A stretch of 64,000 nucleotides of DNA from Microbacterium proteolyticum. GTDB taxonomy: Bacteria > Actinomycetota > Actinomycetes > Actinomycetales > Microbacteriaceae. The position numbers and the translations under genes are program-made. The stretch spans positions 2,046,001-2,110,000 of the forward strand of contig NZ_JAUSZZ010000001.1 in assembly GCF_030818075.1 (NCBI RefSeq). Reading direction: 5' to 3'. Under the pieces are notes generated by a model. The model worked only from the letters and a program-made list of their open reading frames with translations. It ran no database searches and was not told where the DNA came from. How positions within the stretch are numbered: position 1 is the first letter of the stretch; every line of letters begins with the position of its first letter. This document shows, in pieces, positions 46,346-55,599 of the stretch.

Positions 46346-47160
46346 TCAAGAGAGGGCTCGGCCGTCGGCCGGGCTCTTCTTGTCGTTGCGCCCGTAGGCC
46401 TTGTTGGGTTGATGGTGTTGGTCGCGATGATCTCGCCGGTGTCGAGGTGGACGACGGTGATGGTGTATTCGTCGGCGATGAGGATGCAGCGTCTGCCGCG
46501 GTGTGTGGCGCCGATGTCGAGGTGGTGCGTGCGTCCCGCGCTACGGAAGCTGATCTTGCCGTTGGTGTCGACGTGGTCGTGGCGGACACGGTAGTGGGCG
46601 CGGTCGTCGTGCCCGGCGGGAATGACTTTGGGGGCAGCGGCGTAGGTGGTGGCAGGCGTGGTTCCGCTCGCGCGGTGCGGGCTTGCGGTGGTGTAGTGCT
46701 CTCGCAAACTGTCGAGCTGGACGTGCAGGTCGTTGAGCGAGATGGCGCGGGGGTGGGCGGTGAGTCAGCGTTTGAGAATTCGGTGAAAGCGTTCGATTTT
46801 GCCCTGGGTTTGGGGGTGGATGGAGGCGCCGTTCTCCTGGCGGATGTCTAGGGCGGCGAGGACGTATTCGGATTCGTTTTGCCCGCCGCCGTGACGTGCG
46901 GTGAAGACGCGACCGGTGTCAGTCAGCGTGGACGCGGGCGGGCCGTAGGCGCCGATGCAGGCGAGGAAGATATCGACGACGTCGCGGCCGGTGACGGGCC
47001 GGTGAGCGGTGCTGGATAGCAGCAGGCGAGAGTGGTCATCGAGCCAGTTCAGGATTTCGTTTTCAGTGCCGTCGGTGAGGCGCCAATGGGTGAAATTGGA
47101 CTGCCAGGTCTCGCTTGGCTGTGCTGCGTCGGCGAGTTGGTGGCGTTTCTCCCCGGTCAC
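46346..47160 (-). pseudogene. IS481-family transposase remnant
   Basis: The frame matches IS481 integrase-core transposases: WQSNFTHWRLTDGTENEILN, LLSSTAHRPVTGRDVV, and QGKIERFHRILKR. Four defects are visible. The N-terminal helix-turn-helix is missing before 47160. The first catalytic Asp (WQSDFTHW in active members) is Asn. A TGA at 46765-46767 replaces the Trp expected after LKR. A lost base near 46410 moves the true C-terminus (KAYGRNDKKSPADGRALS, stop at 46346) out of frame. The left end of the element lies almost against the tRNA-Ala. Confidence 0.88.
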
Positions 47161-47581
47161 TACGTCGCCTCGATGTTCGTTCCGAGCATCCGCGGCGGCC
47201 GTCGTCGCGTCGCCGCCTACGCCCGCACGCCGCGCGAAGCGTTGCTTTCGAACGTTCGCTGAGCACGCAGCGAGATCTCGACGGCTTGCTCAAGCGGCCG
47301 GACATTGTCCGTTGTTCTCGGTTCGTCGTAGCGCAGTGCGCCGAACGGGCAGGCGCGGGCGATTATGGCGTGCGCGCTCGCGGTCTTGAGGGGGAGCAGT
47401 GATGGCCATACTCGTGCTCCTTCCGTGCGATATGAACGAATATTCGGAACTTATCCGTCGGGTGCTTGTCGGCCTGGTTGTCAGCGTGCGGCTTGCGTCG
47501 TCAGCGATACGCCCCCGAAGTAGCCGGCGGTCCGAGTAGTGCGCGCCTGCTACGCCGGTCAGAATGTGTCCATGACACCCC
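47161..47581. other. Gap without a clear gene between the IS remnant and the STAND NTPase gene
   Basis: No complete gene is supported. A plus-strand frame ending TGA 47400-47402 (LSTQRDLDGLLKRPDIVRC and on) has coding-like codon use and may be the 3' scrap of a lost gene. A short frame overlaps its stop (next entry). The stretch around 47400-47460 is AT-rich for this genome. Confidence 0.4.
47402..47539 (+). CDS. Possible 45-residue small ORF
   Basis: ATG 47402 overlaps the stop of an upstream coding-like fragment by one base. The peptide starts MAILVLLPCDMNEYSELIRR and loses obvious protein character after residue 35. It may be the 5' stub of a truncated gene. No family recognised. Confidence 0.25.
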   Translation: MAILVLLPCDMNEYSELIRRVLVGLVVSVRLASSAIRPRSSRRSE

Positions 47582-50500
47582 ATGCGTTTCAGTCAGCACG
47601 CCGACGTGGATAGAGCGACAGCAGTTCAAAGCGGTGCCGCACTGATCCACTACGCCGTGCACTACGGCGATGTGGGCGTTATCCCGCTGGGGGAGTTGTT
47701 CTTCGCGGTACCAGAGATCGCCGCGTTGTTCCGGTCGCTCGCAGTCTCTTCGGACGCCGAGCGCGCCTGGAGGCGCGACCCTCAGCGCATGCTGACCGGA
47801 TTCCTCGAGGAGCTGGAAGCACGCGAAGAAGCAGCCCCGTCTCACAAGAACGGCGAGGCCGCCCGAGACCTCAGCGCGCGAGAGACTGCAATCATCATTA
47901 CGCGCTTCCTGACGTATCCGGGAGCGGAGACGTACGCGGCGGGTAAGGGGCGGAGTAGACCCGTGTCACTGCGTCAGCAGCACGCGTTGTCTCTCCCGGA
48001 CCGCGCTTCCCCCGCGTACCGGCGGTTCGACATCACGCGCCAACGCTCGTCGTCCGGCCACTACTGGAGCCAATTCGAGGCAGAATTGCGTGAGTACTTG
48101 CAACGCGCCGAGATCCCGCGGCGGTTGGAAGCGATGAAGACGTTGCCCGCCTCGACGCGGACGCTGATACGACACAGCGAGCGTTATGCCGACGATCTTT
48201 CTGTTCAGCTGCTTGGCACACTCGCTGGAATGCTCGAACCTGCGGATCTTTACGTCGAGCGGACAGTGGAGGCGCGTCTCCTCGATCAGTTGCTCAACGG
48301 TCCCGCCACCGTGCTGATGTTGCGTGGTGAAGCCGGAGCTGGAAAATCCAGTGTGTTGTGGAGCCTTCGCCAAAAGCTCATCGCTGAGGGGATGGTCCCC
48401 TTGCTTCTCTCGGCTACCTGGATTGTGGCCGGTGGATCAGATCATCTCCTGGGGATCCAGGAGCTGGTTGAGCACACCTCCCGAATCAAAAGCGCGGGGC
48501 TTGATCCGGTAGTGCTGCTGGATACCGCAGATCTGCTGCTACACACAGAAGGACTTATCTATCAGACCGCCGATCTGCTGGAACAGCTAGACGACCTCGG
48601 CGTACGCACCCTCATCACGGTCAGACCGATCGAGGCTGGTCAGCTCCCGCACGACGTGCGTCCCTATGACTTGCAGGAATACGAGGGAGAGGAGCTTGAG
48701 AAGGCGGTCACCGTCCTCATGCGCCAGTACTTCCCGAAGCTTGCCCCAGAAATTGGCTCAGACCTGGTGGAGCGGGCGCGCACGCGAGGGCTTCCGATTC
48801 TCACCGTGCTGCGTTCACCGCTGCTATTGCGAATGTTGTTCGATACCAGCGGCGGGGAGTTTCCCGGGCTGGACTACGACGCTACGGCACTGTACGAGCG
48901 CTACTGGGAGACCCGAATCAATCGGGACATACGGGGCGGGCGAGTTTCGTCCGAGCGGGATCTGAGCCCGATCGCGGGTCGTCTGGCGATCCTGATGCTC
49001 GCCGACGCGACCCCCATACTGGCGGACACGCGTGTCAGCACAACATTGCCGGTCGTTGCATATCCGACCTCGGTGGAAGCGGTGACATCGAGTATCGACG
49101 AACTTGCGGACCGAGGCGTCCTCGTCAGGGGAGACCTGACGTGGCGGTTCGCTCATCAAACGCTGTTCGAGTTCATCGCTGCCCGGGCATTGCTCGTGCG
49201 CAACGGTCCCGCCTCTGCGGCTCTCCTTCTTGAGCATGTCCGCAGCCATCCGCACGACCTGTTCACCGGCGCGGTGCTCGAGCAGCTCGTGATCCTGCTG
49301 GCACGCGACATCGCGACGCGGTCAGTGGCAAGGGATGTTGTCGCCCAGTTGTTGGCCGAGTCATATCCAAGCGTGCGTCAGCTCGGAGTGATTGGCTGGT
49401 GCCATGTGCCGGAACTGGCCACGGGAAGTTCGCAGCTGATGGACGCTCCCACTGCGGCTCGTGTGCTTGGTCATCTGCCGCAGATCCAGTCCATCGACGC
49501 GGAGCAGGTACTCACCCTGCTGCGGACGATCTGGCGTGACCATCGCGACGTCGCCCATCGGGCACTCATCGACTGCCTAGCGCTGCTCGTCCATCGGTGG
49601 CCGCACCAGATCGGCAGGTTCGTTATCGAAGAGGCGATCGTCAGCACACTCCTCACATCCTTCCTTCGCAACTACAACCAATCTGCCGCGCTCGTTGACC
49701 TCACCGTGAATCTTGCGCATGCCGACCCGGCCGTCACCCGGCAGTTGCTCCTGGACCTGGTCAGCGAGCTTCCCGAGGTGGCGGGACCTTTGCGCAGCCT
49801 CCGGGGGATCGCCGCCAACTGGGCTCTTCTTGAAGGGACGGACGCGTACGCGCGTGCGGTGCTTGACGTCGCTACGGAAAGCGAACGCCGCTTCCGGTCG
49901 CATCACCGCGACTTCGGGATAGCCGCAGGGAACGTTCTCTACGCCTCGCGACGCCACCGCTTCCATCACTACAACCAAGAGGAAGCCGACGCTGCCTGGG
50001 AGACGCTCGCCATCGATGTGCTTTCACGGGTCACGACGACCTCGCCGACCATTCCGGACGCTGCCGCGCTTAACGCCGTCGCTCGGCATCTGATCGATAC
50101 TCCCGCCAGTGAACGCGAGCACGTTGCGCGGATCCTGGATTACCTCTTCGGACAGGATCCGGCAGATGGACCGCTTCATGTCGTTGGGTCGTTCCTTATG
50201 GCTCTCGTCACGAGTGAGAGCCTTGCCCGCGAGCTAGTCGTCGACGCGCTGTTCGAGGCGCTCGAACGGGGACTGCCAGCCAGTGCGAATCGCGCCGACT
50301 CGCCGGCGCAACGATGGGCGCTCACCGCGCGCGCCACGCTGATTGACCCAGAGACCCCCGAGACGTTCGTCGCCGACGTCGTCGCTGATCTGCTTCCGAA
50401 CGAGGCACGCCTTTGGCGTGACCCGGCCTTTCTTTTGTCCGCCGCCTTTCCTGCAGCCATCGGCGGTGACGCCCGAGCCAGTGCACTGCTTACCGATGTG

Positions 50501-51553
50501 AAAAACGACCCGCACGTGCTGAGCGGGCCCCTCGGTGTGGCGTCGCTGGCCACCACCGAGTTCATCGAGCGGGGACTTGAGTATGCAGACCGCGCGGCGG
50601 CGGTCGCCGACGCGGTGGTCCTTGTCGCCGCAGCGACACGACGGGCGGGTCCGATCGCAACGCTTGCTGGAACAGCAATCGGCGCCGCGGCAATTCGCCG
50701 CCATCGAATTGTCGTGCGTGAGCTTATCGCGACCATGCTTCGCGGGTCAGATAGTCAGCAACGAGAGGTATGCACCTGCTGGAAGCGGCTCCAGGAGCAC
50801 CGCCTCCTGACGACAGGAGTACGTGAGATAACGGAGGCGTTCGCGAAGGTGCGCGACCCTCAAGGAAGAGCATCGTTGATCGAAATGCTGCCCGCCGCCG
50901 TCGCGTACCACTTGCCAGACGCCCCCGCAGCGCTCGCCTTCCTCCGGCAGAACGTGCCAGAAGAGCCGCGTGACGCGGACGTCTCCGTCCTCTCGGACGC
51001 GCGCAAGCGGCTTATTGATGCAGCCTTCAGCGCCTACCGGGCGATCCTCGCTACGATCGCCTCACCCGAGGAGTGGGATCCGCTATGGGACCGTGTCACG
51101 CGCCCTGCGCTCCAGGGAAGTGGGCGAATTGACACGGACCGCTTCCGCGACGTCGGCGCGTATCTGCACAACTTGCTCCGGAACTACCCCGACCAGTTGT
51201 TGGCTGCTACCGAACGCTTGATCGCAGCAGCTTCCTGGGCGAAAGACCACCTCAGCGACAAACAAGCCAAGAGCGTCGCTAATCTCCTCGCCAACACCGC
51301 CCGGCGCATCGTTCAAGCTGGCGGTGAGCCAGCCCGGCACCTCATAGAAGCAGTCAACGTGCTTCCTGTCCGGTTGAGTCAGACAGTTCTGACCACAGCC
51401 ATCGCGACCAGCAGCAGATACCGCGTCGAAAGACTCCTTGCAGACGGCGTCATCAGCCCCGGCCTTGCCGCCGAAGCTGTCGAACGGCTCCGCGGTCACC
51501 GCGAAGCTGGCTTCCAGCCCATTCCGCAGCTGATCACAGGGCCTGTCGCTTGA
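47582..51553 (+). CDS. STAND-type NTPase (NACHT/AAA-like) with long helical-repeat C-terminus
   Basis: The 1323-residue protein has a P-loop LRGEAGAGKSSVLWSLRQKL near residue 246 and Walker B PVVLLDTADLLLHT near 313. A sensor-like strand RTLITVRP follows, then a winged-helix/lid region ending RFAHQTLFEFIAARALLV, the typical end of a STAND NTPase module. Residues 1-230 form an unidentified N-terminal domain; residues 560-1300 are leucine-rich helical pairs like HEAT/ARM repeats. Codon use is less GC-biased than the core genes, which suggests transfer. STAND NTPases in islands often sense phage and trigger an N-terminal effector; that role is inference. No clear ribosome site supports the ATG 47582. 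Confidence 0.8.
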   Translation: MRFSQHADVDRATAVQSGAALIHYAVHYGDVGVIPLGELFFAVPEIAALFRSLAVSSDAERAWRRDPQRMLTGFLEELEAREEAAPSHKNGEAARDLSARETAIIITRFLTYPGAETYAAGKGRSRPVSLRQQHALSLPDRASPAYRRFDITRQRSSSGHYWSQFEAELREYLQRAEIPRRLEAMKTLPASTRTLIRHSERYADDLSVQLLGTLAGMLEPADLYVERTVEARLLDQLLNGPATVLMLRGEAGAGKSSVLWSLRQKLIAEGMVPLLLSATWIVAGGSDHLLGIQELVEHTSRIKSAGLDPVVLLDTADLLLHTEGLIYQTADLLEQLDDLGVRTLITVRPIEAGQLPHDVRPYDLQEYEGEELEKAVTVLMRQYFPKLAPEIGSDLVERARTRGLPILTVLRSPLLLRMLFDTSGGEFPGLDYDATALYERYWETRINRDIRGGRVSSERDLSPIAGRLAILMLADATPILADTRVSTTLPVVAYPTSVEAVTSSIDELADRGVLVRGDLTWRFAHQTLFEFIAARALLVRNGPASAALLLEHVRSHPHDLFTGAVLEQLVILLARDIATRSVARDVVAQLLAESYPSVRQLGVIGWCHVPELATGSSQLMDAPTAARVLGHLPQIQSIDAEQVLTLLRTIWRDHRDVAHRALIDCLALLVHRWPHQIGRFVIEEAIVSTLLTSFLRNYNQSAALVDLTVNLAHADPAVTRQLLLDLVSELPEVAGPLRSLRGIAANWALLEGTDAYARAVLDVATESERRFRSHHRDFGIAAGNVLYASRRHRFHHYNQEEADAAWETLAIDVLSRVTTTSPTIPDAAALNAVARHLIDTPASEREHVARILDYLFGQDPADGPLHVVGSFLMALVTSESLARELVVDALFEALERGLPASANRADSPAQRWALTARATLIDPETPETFVADVVADLLPNEARLWRDPAFLLSAAFPAAIGGDARASALLTDVKNDPHVLSGPLGVASLATTEFIERGLEYADRAAAVADAVVLVAAATRRAGPIATLAGTAIGAAAIRRHRIVVRELIATMLRGSDSQQREVCTCWKRLQEHRLLTTGVREITEAFAKVRDPQGRASLIEMLPAAVAYHLPDAPAALAFLRQNVPEEPRDADVSVLSDARKRLIDAAFSAYRAILATIASPEEWDPLWDRVTRPALQGSGRIDTDRFRDVGAYLHNLLRNYPDQLLAATERLIAAASWAKDHLSDKQAKSVANLLANTARRIVQAGGEPARHLIEAVNVLPVRLSQTVLTTAIATSSRYRVERLLADGVISPGLAAEAVERLRGHREAGFQPIPQLITGPVA

Positions 51554-51636
51554 CTCAGGGAATCCCGGTCAGGCCGACCCGATCGACGCCTTCACCTGCT
51601 TCCGGCGCATAGTGCAGTCCCGCGCTGTGAAGCGGA

Positions 51637-52118
51637 TCAGTTCGAAAGAGCGCAGTCATCCGGCGCACTGATCGGGTCCCACCAGGGACGATGATGGCAC
51701 TCGACAACGAGACAACCGGACGACGCCATGCCCCGGAATATTGAGCGACGCTCATCGACTTCTTCAGGACCTGCAGCGAAGAGCGTACGTGCCGATTGGC
51801 GAAGCGGTTCCTCGCACTCCCGTACCCAGAGGTACCGGAGCATGGGGTCCACGTGATACTCGGGCAATCGCTATTCGAGCCATAGTCGCGCACCGTGTGG
51901 GTGAGCTTCGACAGAAACACATTCACCCGCGGGCGCCACGATGAGTCCAGTTGTCTTTCTGCAACGACGGGAGTAGTTGTGGAGAGCTGTTCGCTCGTGC
52001 CGTGGCCAAAGATTGAAGGACTATTCAGCGACTTCGCAACGGCAGGCCTTTTGGCGTGTTCCAGCCACCCGCCGAGCGCCGTGTCATCCGTGACGATCCC
52101 AGTCTTCGGGGTCTTCAT
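51637..52118 (-). pseudogene. Frameshifted hypothetical gene, convergent with the STAND NTPase gene
   Basis: From ATG 52118 a frame with high third-position GC reads MKTPKTGIVTDDTALGGWLE through LSKLTHTVRDYGSNSDC. At the C-run near 51862-51864 the coding signal moves to the next frame, which continues EYHVDPMLRYLWVRECEEPL and then PEEVDERRSIFRGM, stopping at 51637. Adding one C joins them into a protein of about 160 residues. No family was recognised. The alternative is that neither half is real. Confidence 0.45.
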
Positions 52119-52993
52119 GCCAACTTTCTGAGCGTGAACGATTACCAGCGCGTGGAGAGATTGTGGTCTGACGTGTAGCGGTCTTCGGTGCTGACACTCC
52201 AGCAACCCGTGTCATCGTTGCCGATCTGCGTAGGACCCGAGGGTGGACCTCCACGGTCGACCAAGCGGCCAGTAGCGCTCGCCCTCGAGCATGTTCGTCG
52301 TCATTGCAATTCACCTCTATTCTCCCGAATGACTCCCGCACGCTCCGGACTGGTCCGGGGCCGGTTGGAGGAGAAACTGAGCGCGGTCGGCAGCGGCTTC
52401 TAGTGATTAGCACGTTCGTTGCCTCGAGGGGGTGGCGATCAGGGCGCACCCCATACGCGGCAGATTCTCCCACTCCGGCGCTGCTCACAAGTCTGTAGAT
52501 CGATAGGCAGCATCCTGGTGGCCTCGCAAGATGCGAGGCGACCTGCAGGAAGCGCTCGGTCGCAACCCCCGAGTGCACCGCAACCGGCTCGGGCTAAGCC
52601 AGGAACGATTCGCGGAATAGCTCGGCTGCCACCGCACCTACATGGGGGGCATCGGCTAGCAGCACGGACGGCGAACGCTCCGCAACCGGTGGCGGTGCCA
52701 CCGGAGCGACCGCCGAACTGGAGCGCATCGGAACCGAGCGATCGCCAAGCGCGCGGGGGGAGTTGTTCGGGCGCGTGTCGTTGGCGGGCCCAACGTCGCG
52801 CACCGGGGGGTTTCTCTGTCGTACAGCCGAGTACGCCGGTCGACCTCGGCGGGGCTGTCAACTGTCGCCGATGCCTGACAACTGGCCTGACAAGGCAACT
52901 TCGGGGCTGCTCGAACCATGGGTGCTACCTAGCCGATACCGACCGGAACGCCGAACCACTGAGGTGAGGACAGGTTCCCGAAAGGAACAACCC
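52119..52993. other. Decayed stretch upstream of the acyltransferase gene
   Basis: Apart from the Xre remnant (next entry) this 0.9 kb has no supported gene; overlapping frames on both strands lack any coherent motif. Near its right end GCCTGACAA occurs twice (52873-52881 and 52885-52893) with a 12-nt period, about 100 nt before the acyltransferase start, and might be a regulator site. Confidence 0.4.
52531..52659 (+). pseudogene. Remnant of an Xre-type helix-turn-helix regulator
   Basis: From ATG 52531 the frame reads RVHRNRLGLSQERFAE, then TAG at 52618-52620, then LGCHRTYMGGI. Intact Xre (HTH_3) proteins read like SQEEFAEQLGCHRTYMGGIERGERN, so the stop sits where a Gln codon (CAG) is expected, a one-base change. 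After GGI the similarity ends at a second stop. The gene is therefore interrupted and truncated. Such regulators often belong to restriction or toxin modules, which are not visible here. Confidence 0.55.
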
Positions 52994-53716
52994 ATGGGCA
53001 CCAACCAAGCGCGAGTGCGCAACGCCGATGTCACCCCTCAGGTGCGAACTAACGTGTTCGGCCAGAGCCCCGGCAGCCGCTTCGCGGTCGTGGGTCTCGG
53101 GCATGGGCTCCATGCGAACGTCCACTTCACGTCCTATCTTGAGCTTCGTACGCAGGTCTACACCGCGCAGACGGGGATGCTCGGAACGGACGCCTTGATC
53201 GGTGGTCTCGACATCGATGAGGACGATGACCGCTCCACGGCCTTCCTCGTCGTCGAAAACCGCCATCCCCATCCCGTAGCGGTTGCCTGTGTTCGCGTGA
53301 TCGGACGTCTGGACAGCGACCGTCGTCCCCTCCCCGCAGACGCCCTCTATGCTTTGGGTCTCGACGGTGAGGGCGTGGAGGTGTCTCGCTACATCGCCCG
53401 GCTTGACGACCCGCAGGCGCAGTCCCGTGTTCTGGTTGAGATGCTCCGCTCGACGATTGCACACATCCGGCAGTTGGGGATGGATGACCATGTCTATGCC
53501 GTCGTCGAACGCCCCCTCGAGCGTGTCCTGCGGATCATGGGTGTCGGAGTGACTCGGGTGGCCGAGCCTGCCTGGATCGATGAATACCAGGGTGTTAACC
53601 TCGCGATCCGGCTTGATCCCATCGCCTCCGCGCACAACCTGGGCGGTCTGCGCGAGATCGACGAGCTCGATGTGTCCGAAGGGTCTGTGCGGTTCTGGGG
53701 GGAGGTCCAGCTGTGA
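52994..53716 (+). CDS. Acyltransferase of the autoinducer-synthase / N-acyl amino acid synthase GNAT type
   Basis: The 240-residue protein has the pattern of LuxI-type and PEP-CTERM-associated GNAT acyltransferases: YLELRTQVYTAQTGML near residue 50, the DIDEDDDRSTAFLVVENRHP segment, a conserved Arg in VAVACVRVIGRL, EVSRYIARLDDPQAQSRVL, and GMDDHVYAVVERPLERVLRI near 165-180. These enzymes move acyl groups from acyl-ACP or acyl-CoA onto amino groups. ATG 52994 follows GAAAGGAAC. The stop overlaps the ThiF-like gene by 4 nt, so the two products probably act on one pathway. The product is unknown. Confidence 0.75.
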   Translation: MGTNQARVRNADVTPQVRTNVFGQSPGSRFAVVGLGHGLHANVHFTSYLELRTQVYTAQTGMLGTDALIGGLDIDEDDDRSTAFLVVENRHPHPVAVACVRVIGRLDSDRRPLPADALYALGLDGEGVEVSRYIARLDDPQAQSRVLVEMLRSTIAHIRQLGMDDHVYAVVERPLERVLRIMGVGVTRVAEPAWIDEYQGVNLAIRLDPIASAHNLGGLREIDELDVSEGSVRFWGEVQL

Positions 53717-54678
53717 CCACGCGTCGGAATAGACTTGCTGACCCGGGCGCGCCTGAGTACCGCCGGAATCTTGGGTTCTGGCGCCGAAGCGAGCAGGCGA
53801 TCATGCAGGAGTCGACGATCGCGATCGCGGGAGCCGGTGGTGACGGTCACGACCTCGCTCTCGCGCTCGCGATGATGGCGGGCCCGGCGGAGATCCGGAT
53901 CGCGGACCCCGAGACCTTCGTCCCGGAGAACTCCAACCGCGTCGCATGGGCGCACACGGAAACCTACGGGCGGCTGAAAGTCGACGTCCTGCGGGAAAGC
54001 ATCCAGAAGATCCGTCCCCACACCCGGGTGATCTCCTACCCGGAAGGGGTGACGCCCGACAACGTTGACGAGTTCGTCCGCGGCGCCAATCTCGTCCTCG
54101 ACGAATCCGAACTGCACTACCTTCAGGTCGGCACCGCGCTCGCGCGCGCCGCACGGAGACACGGGGTTTCCAACCTGCTCGTGATGAACATCGGATTCGG
54201 TGCCATCGCAACGTCGTTCGCGCCCCGCAGTCGGTACACATATGAGCGAATGATGGGGTTACCGCCCGACATCACGCTCGAGGAAGCAGCCACCCGGGCT
54301 ACTGCGCTCGACCGTTGCGTGCCCTACGTTCCCCCGTATGGGGACCTCGCCACGTTCCGGGAGACGGTCGCTGGCGCGCCGCTGCCGTCGGTGGTGCAGG
54401 GTGTGAAAGCAGCAGTCAGCCTCGGCGCTACCGAGGCGCTCCTGCACCTTACCCGCAGGGACGCGAATCGCCGCCGCTCGCCGGTCTTCGCGCCGTACTG
54501 GGCTTACACCGACCCAATGACGCTGCGATCGGGACGAGTCCGCGCAGCCAGAGCCAGCCACTGGTCAGGACTCGCGGTCCTCGCCGGACGATCCGCGCTC
54601 GGCTTGAACCCCCGCGCCTCCTATGGCGACGAGGTCGCAGGTGCTGAGGCGGGGGAGGAGGTCCCATCGAGCAACTGA
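53713..54678 (+). CDS. ThiF/E1-like adenylyltransferase family protein
   Basis: The 321-residue protein has the E1 nucleotide-binding fold: TIAIAGAGGDGHDLALALAM near residue 36 (GxGGxG), the ribose-binding acid in IRIADPETF, and the Asn-Arg pair ENSNRVAWAH. It also has KVDVLRESIQKIRPHTRV and later LDRCVPYVPPYGD, whose Cys may be the thiol. Classical ThiF CxxC zinc pairs are not seen. E1-like enzymes adenylate a carboxylate, often the C-terminus of a small ubiquitin-like protein; none is encoded nearby. The GTG at 53713 overlaps the acyltransferase stop (GTGA). Confidence 0.85.
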   Translation: MTTRRNRLADPGAPEYRRNLGFWRRSEQAIMQESTIAIAGAGGDGHDLALALAMMAGPAEIRIADPETFVPENSNRVAWAHTETYGRLKVDVLRESIQKIRPHTRVISYPEGVTPDNVDEFVRGANLVLDESELHYLQVGTALARAARRHGVSNLLVMNIGFGAIATSFAPRSRYTYERMMGLPPDITLEEAATRATALDRCVPYVPPYGDLATFRETVAGAPLPSVVQGVKAAVSLGATEALLHLTRRDANRRRSPVFAPYWAYTDPMTLRSGRVRAARASHWSGLAVLAGRSALGLNPRASYGDEVAGAEAGEEVPSSN

Positions 54679-54706
54679 GACGCTGACTCGACCTCTTGCG
54701 TAGGCA

Positions 54707-54738
54707 ACGAGGGTTGATCCTTCGGGGTCAGCCCTCGT
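54707..54738. terminator. Hairpin terminator between thiF-like and tetR-like convergent genes
   Basis: A 14-bp stem with two G-U pairs (54707-54720 with 54725-54738) has a TTCG tetraloop. It overlaps the last codons of the TetR-family gene. Confidence 0.8.
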
Positions 54739-55510
54739 GCGGTTCTAGATCGACCAGCGCTTCGAGGATTCCCCAGAAGCCCAGCGCTGCTGGGTGCCAT
54801 TCGACGAGTTGCCCGTCGATGCCGGGCTTCATAATGATCGTGTCCGCCAGCTCGGGGTTCACCAGACGCCGCTGCGCAAGGCCCTCCACTACCGCTGCGC
54901 CGAGTCCCGCGAGCAACTCCGCTGACGCGCCGGGGGTGAATGAGAATCCCAACCCGCTGAGCGCGTCGCCGTAGAACTTCGCCGTCCGTTCGATGAACAG
55001 TTGCTCCGTTTCCTGGAGCGCCGCGACGAGCCGTTCACGGTTCTCCACGTCGGCGAGGCTGCTCGCCGACGCCACGAGCGTGACGTGAGTCCGCCAGCCC
55101 ACCGCCTCGCTGAAGTGCTCGAAGTTCATCCGGCCTGCAACTCGTACAGCGTCACGCAGTACGGCAACACGCCCTTCGTGTGTGGCGAGGAGATGCTTGT
55201 TGGCCTCGATGACCTCGTACGCCGCCACTTGCGTGCCGGGGTAGAACATCGCGTCGTTCGAGTCTGACGACGTCGCCAACTCGACGAGCAGATCCGCGAA
55301 GAACCGTTCCTTCGCCGGCCACAAGCGATAAAACGTGCTGCGCGGCAGCCCGGCCGTGCGAATGAGATCCTCGATGCTCAAGTGCTCCAAACTGACGGTC
55401 AAGCCCGTCTGGGACAGCATCGACAAGGCCGTCGACAACGCCAACTCCCGCGTCTCGTCCGCCGGCTGCCTGCTATTGCGCCCGGGGGCGCCCCATCCTG
55501 GCGAACTCAT
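54728..55510 (-). CDS. TetR/AcrR family transcriptional regulator
   Basis: The 260-residue protein has the TetR DNA-binding helices at residues 15-70 (ADETRELALSTALSMLSQTG, and IEDLIRTAGLPRSTFYRLWP followed by AKERFFADLL), and a large helical ligand domain. Start ATG 55510 has TGAAGG upstream. It is divergent from the six-gene SPFH/ATPase operon, with 323 nt between the starts, so it likely controls that operon and itself. The long frame upstream of 55510 is not used. Confidence 0.87.
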   Translation of the reverse strand: MSSPGWGAPGRNSRQPADETRELALSTALSMLSQTGLTVSLEHLSIEDLIRTAGLPRSTFYRLWPAKERFFADLLVELATSSDSNDAMFYPGTQVAAYEVIEANKHLLATHEGRVAVLRDAVRVAGRMNFEHFSEAVGWRTHVTLVASASSLADVENRERLVAALQETEQLFIERTAKFYGDALSGLGFSFTPGASAELLAGLGAAVVEGLAQRRLVNPELADTIIMKPGIDGQLVEWHPAALGFWGILEALVDLEPHEG

Positions 55511-55599
55511 ACCTTCATTCAACAGCACCGTTTTTGGACATGAGACTTGATATTCCAACCCTGGACACCAGACATGCAAATCGCTAGTCTGAGCTCGGG

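Noticed and set aside
46351..46379. Terminator of tRNA-Ala
   Set aside because: The hairpin AGAGGGCTCGGCC/GGCCGGGCTCT encodes the end of the IS481 transposase (SPADGRALS) on the other strand and has no U tract, so it is better explained as coding.
51555..52205. Intact 216-residue minus-strand gene
   Set aside because: Coding character leaves this frame near 51862 and continues in another frame to 51637, so a frameshifted gene fits better than one intact protein.
52419..52967. 182-residue plus-strand gene before the acyltransferase
   Set aside because: The translation lacks any domain, is Pro/Arg/Ala-rich, and overlaps the Xre remnant in another frame.
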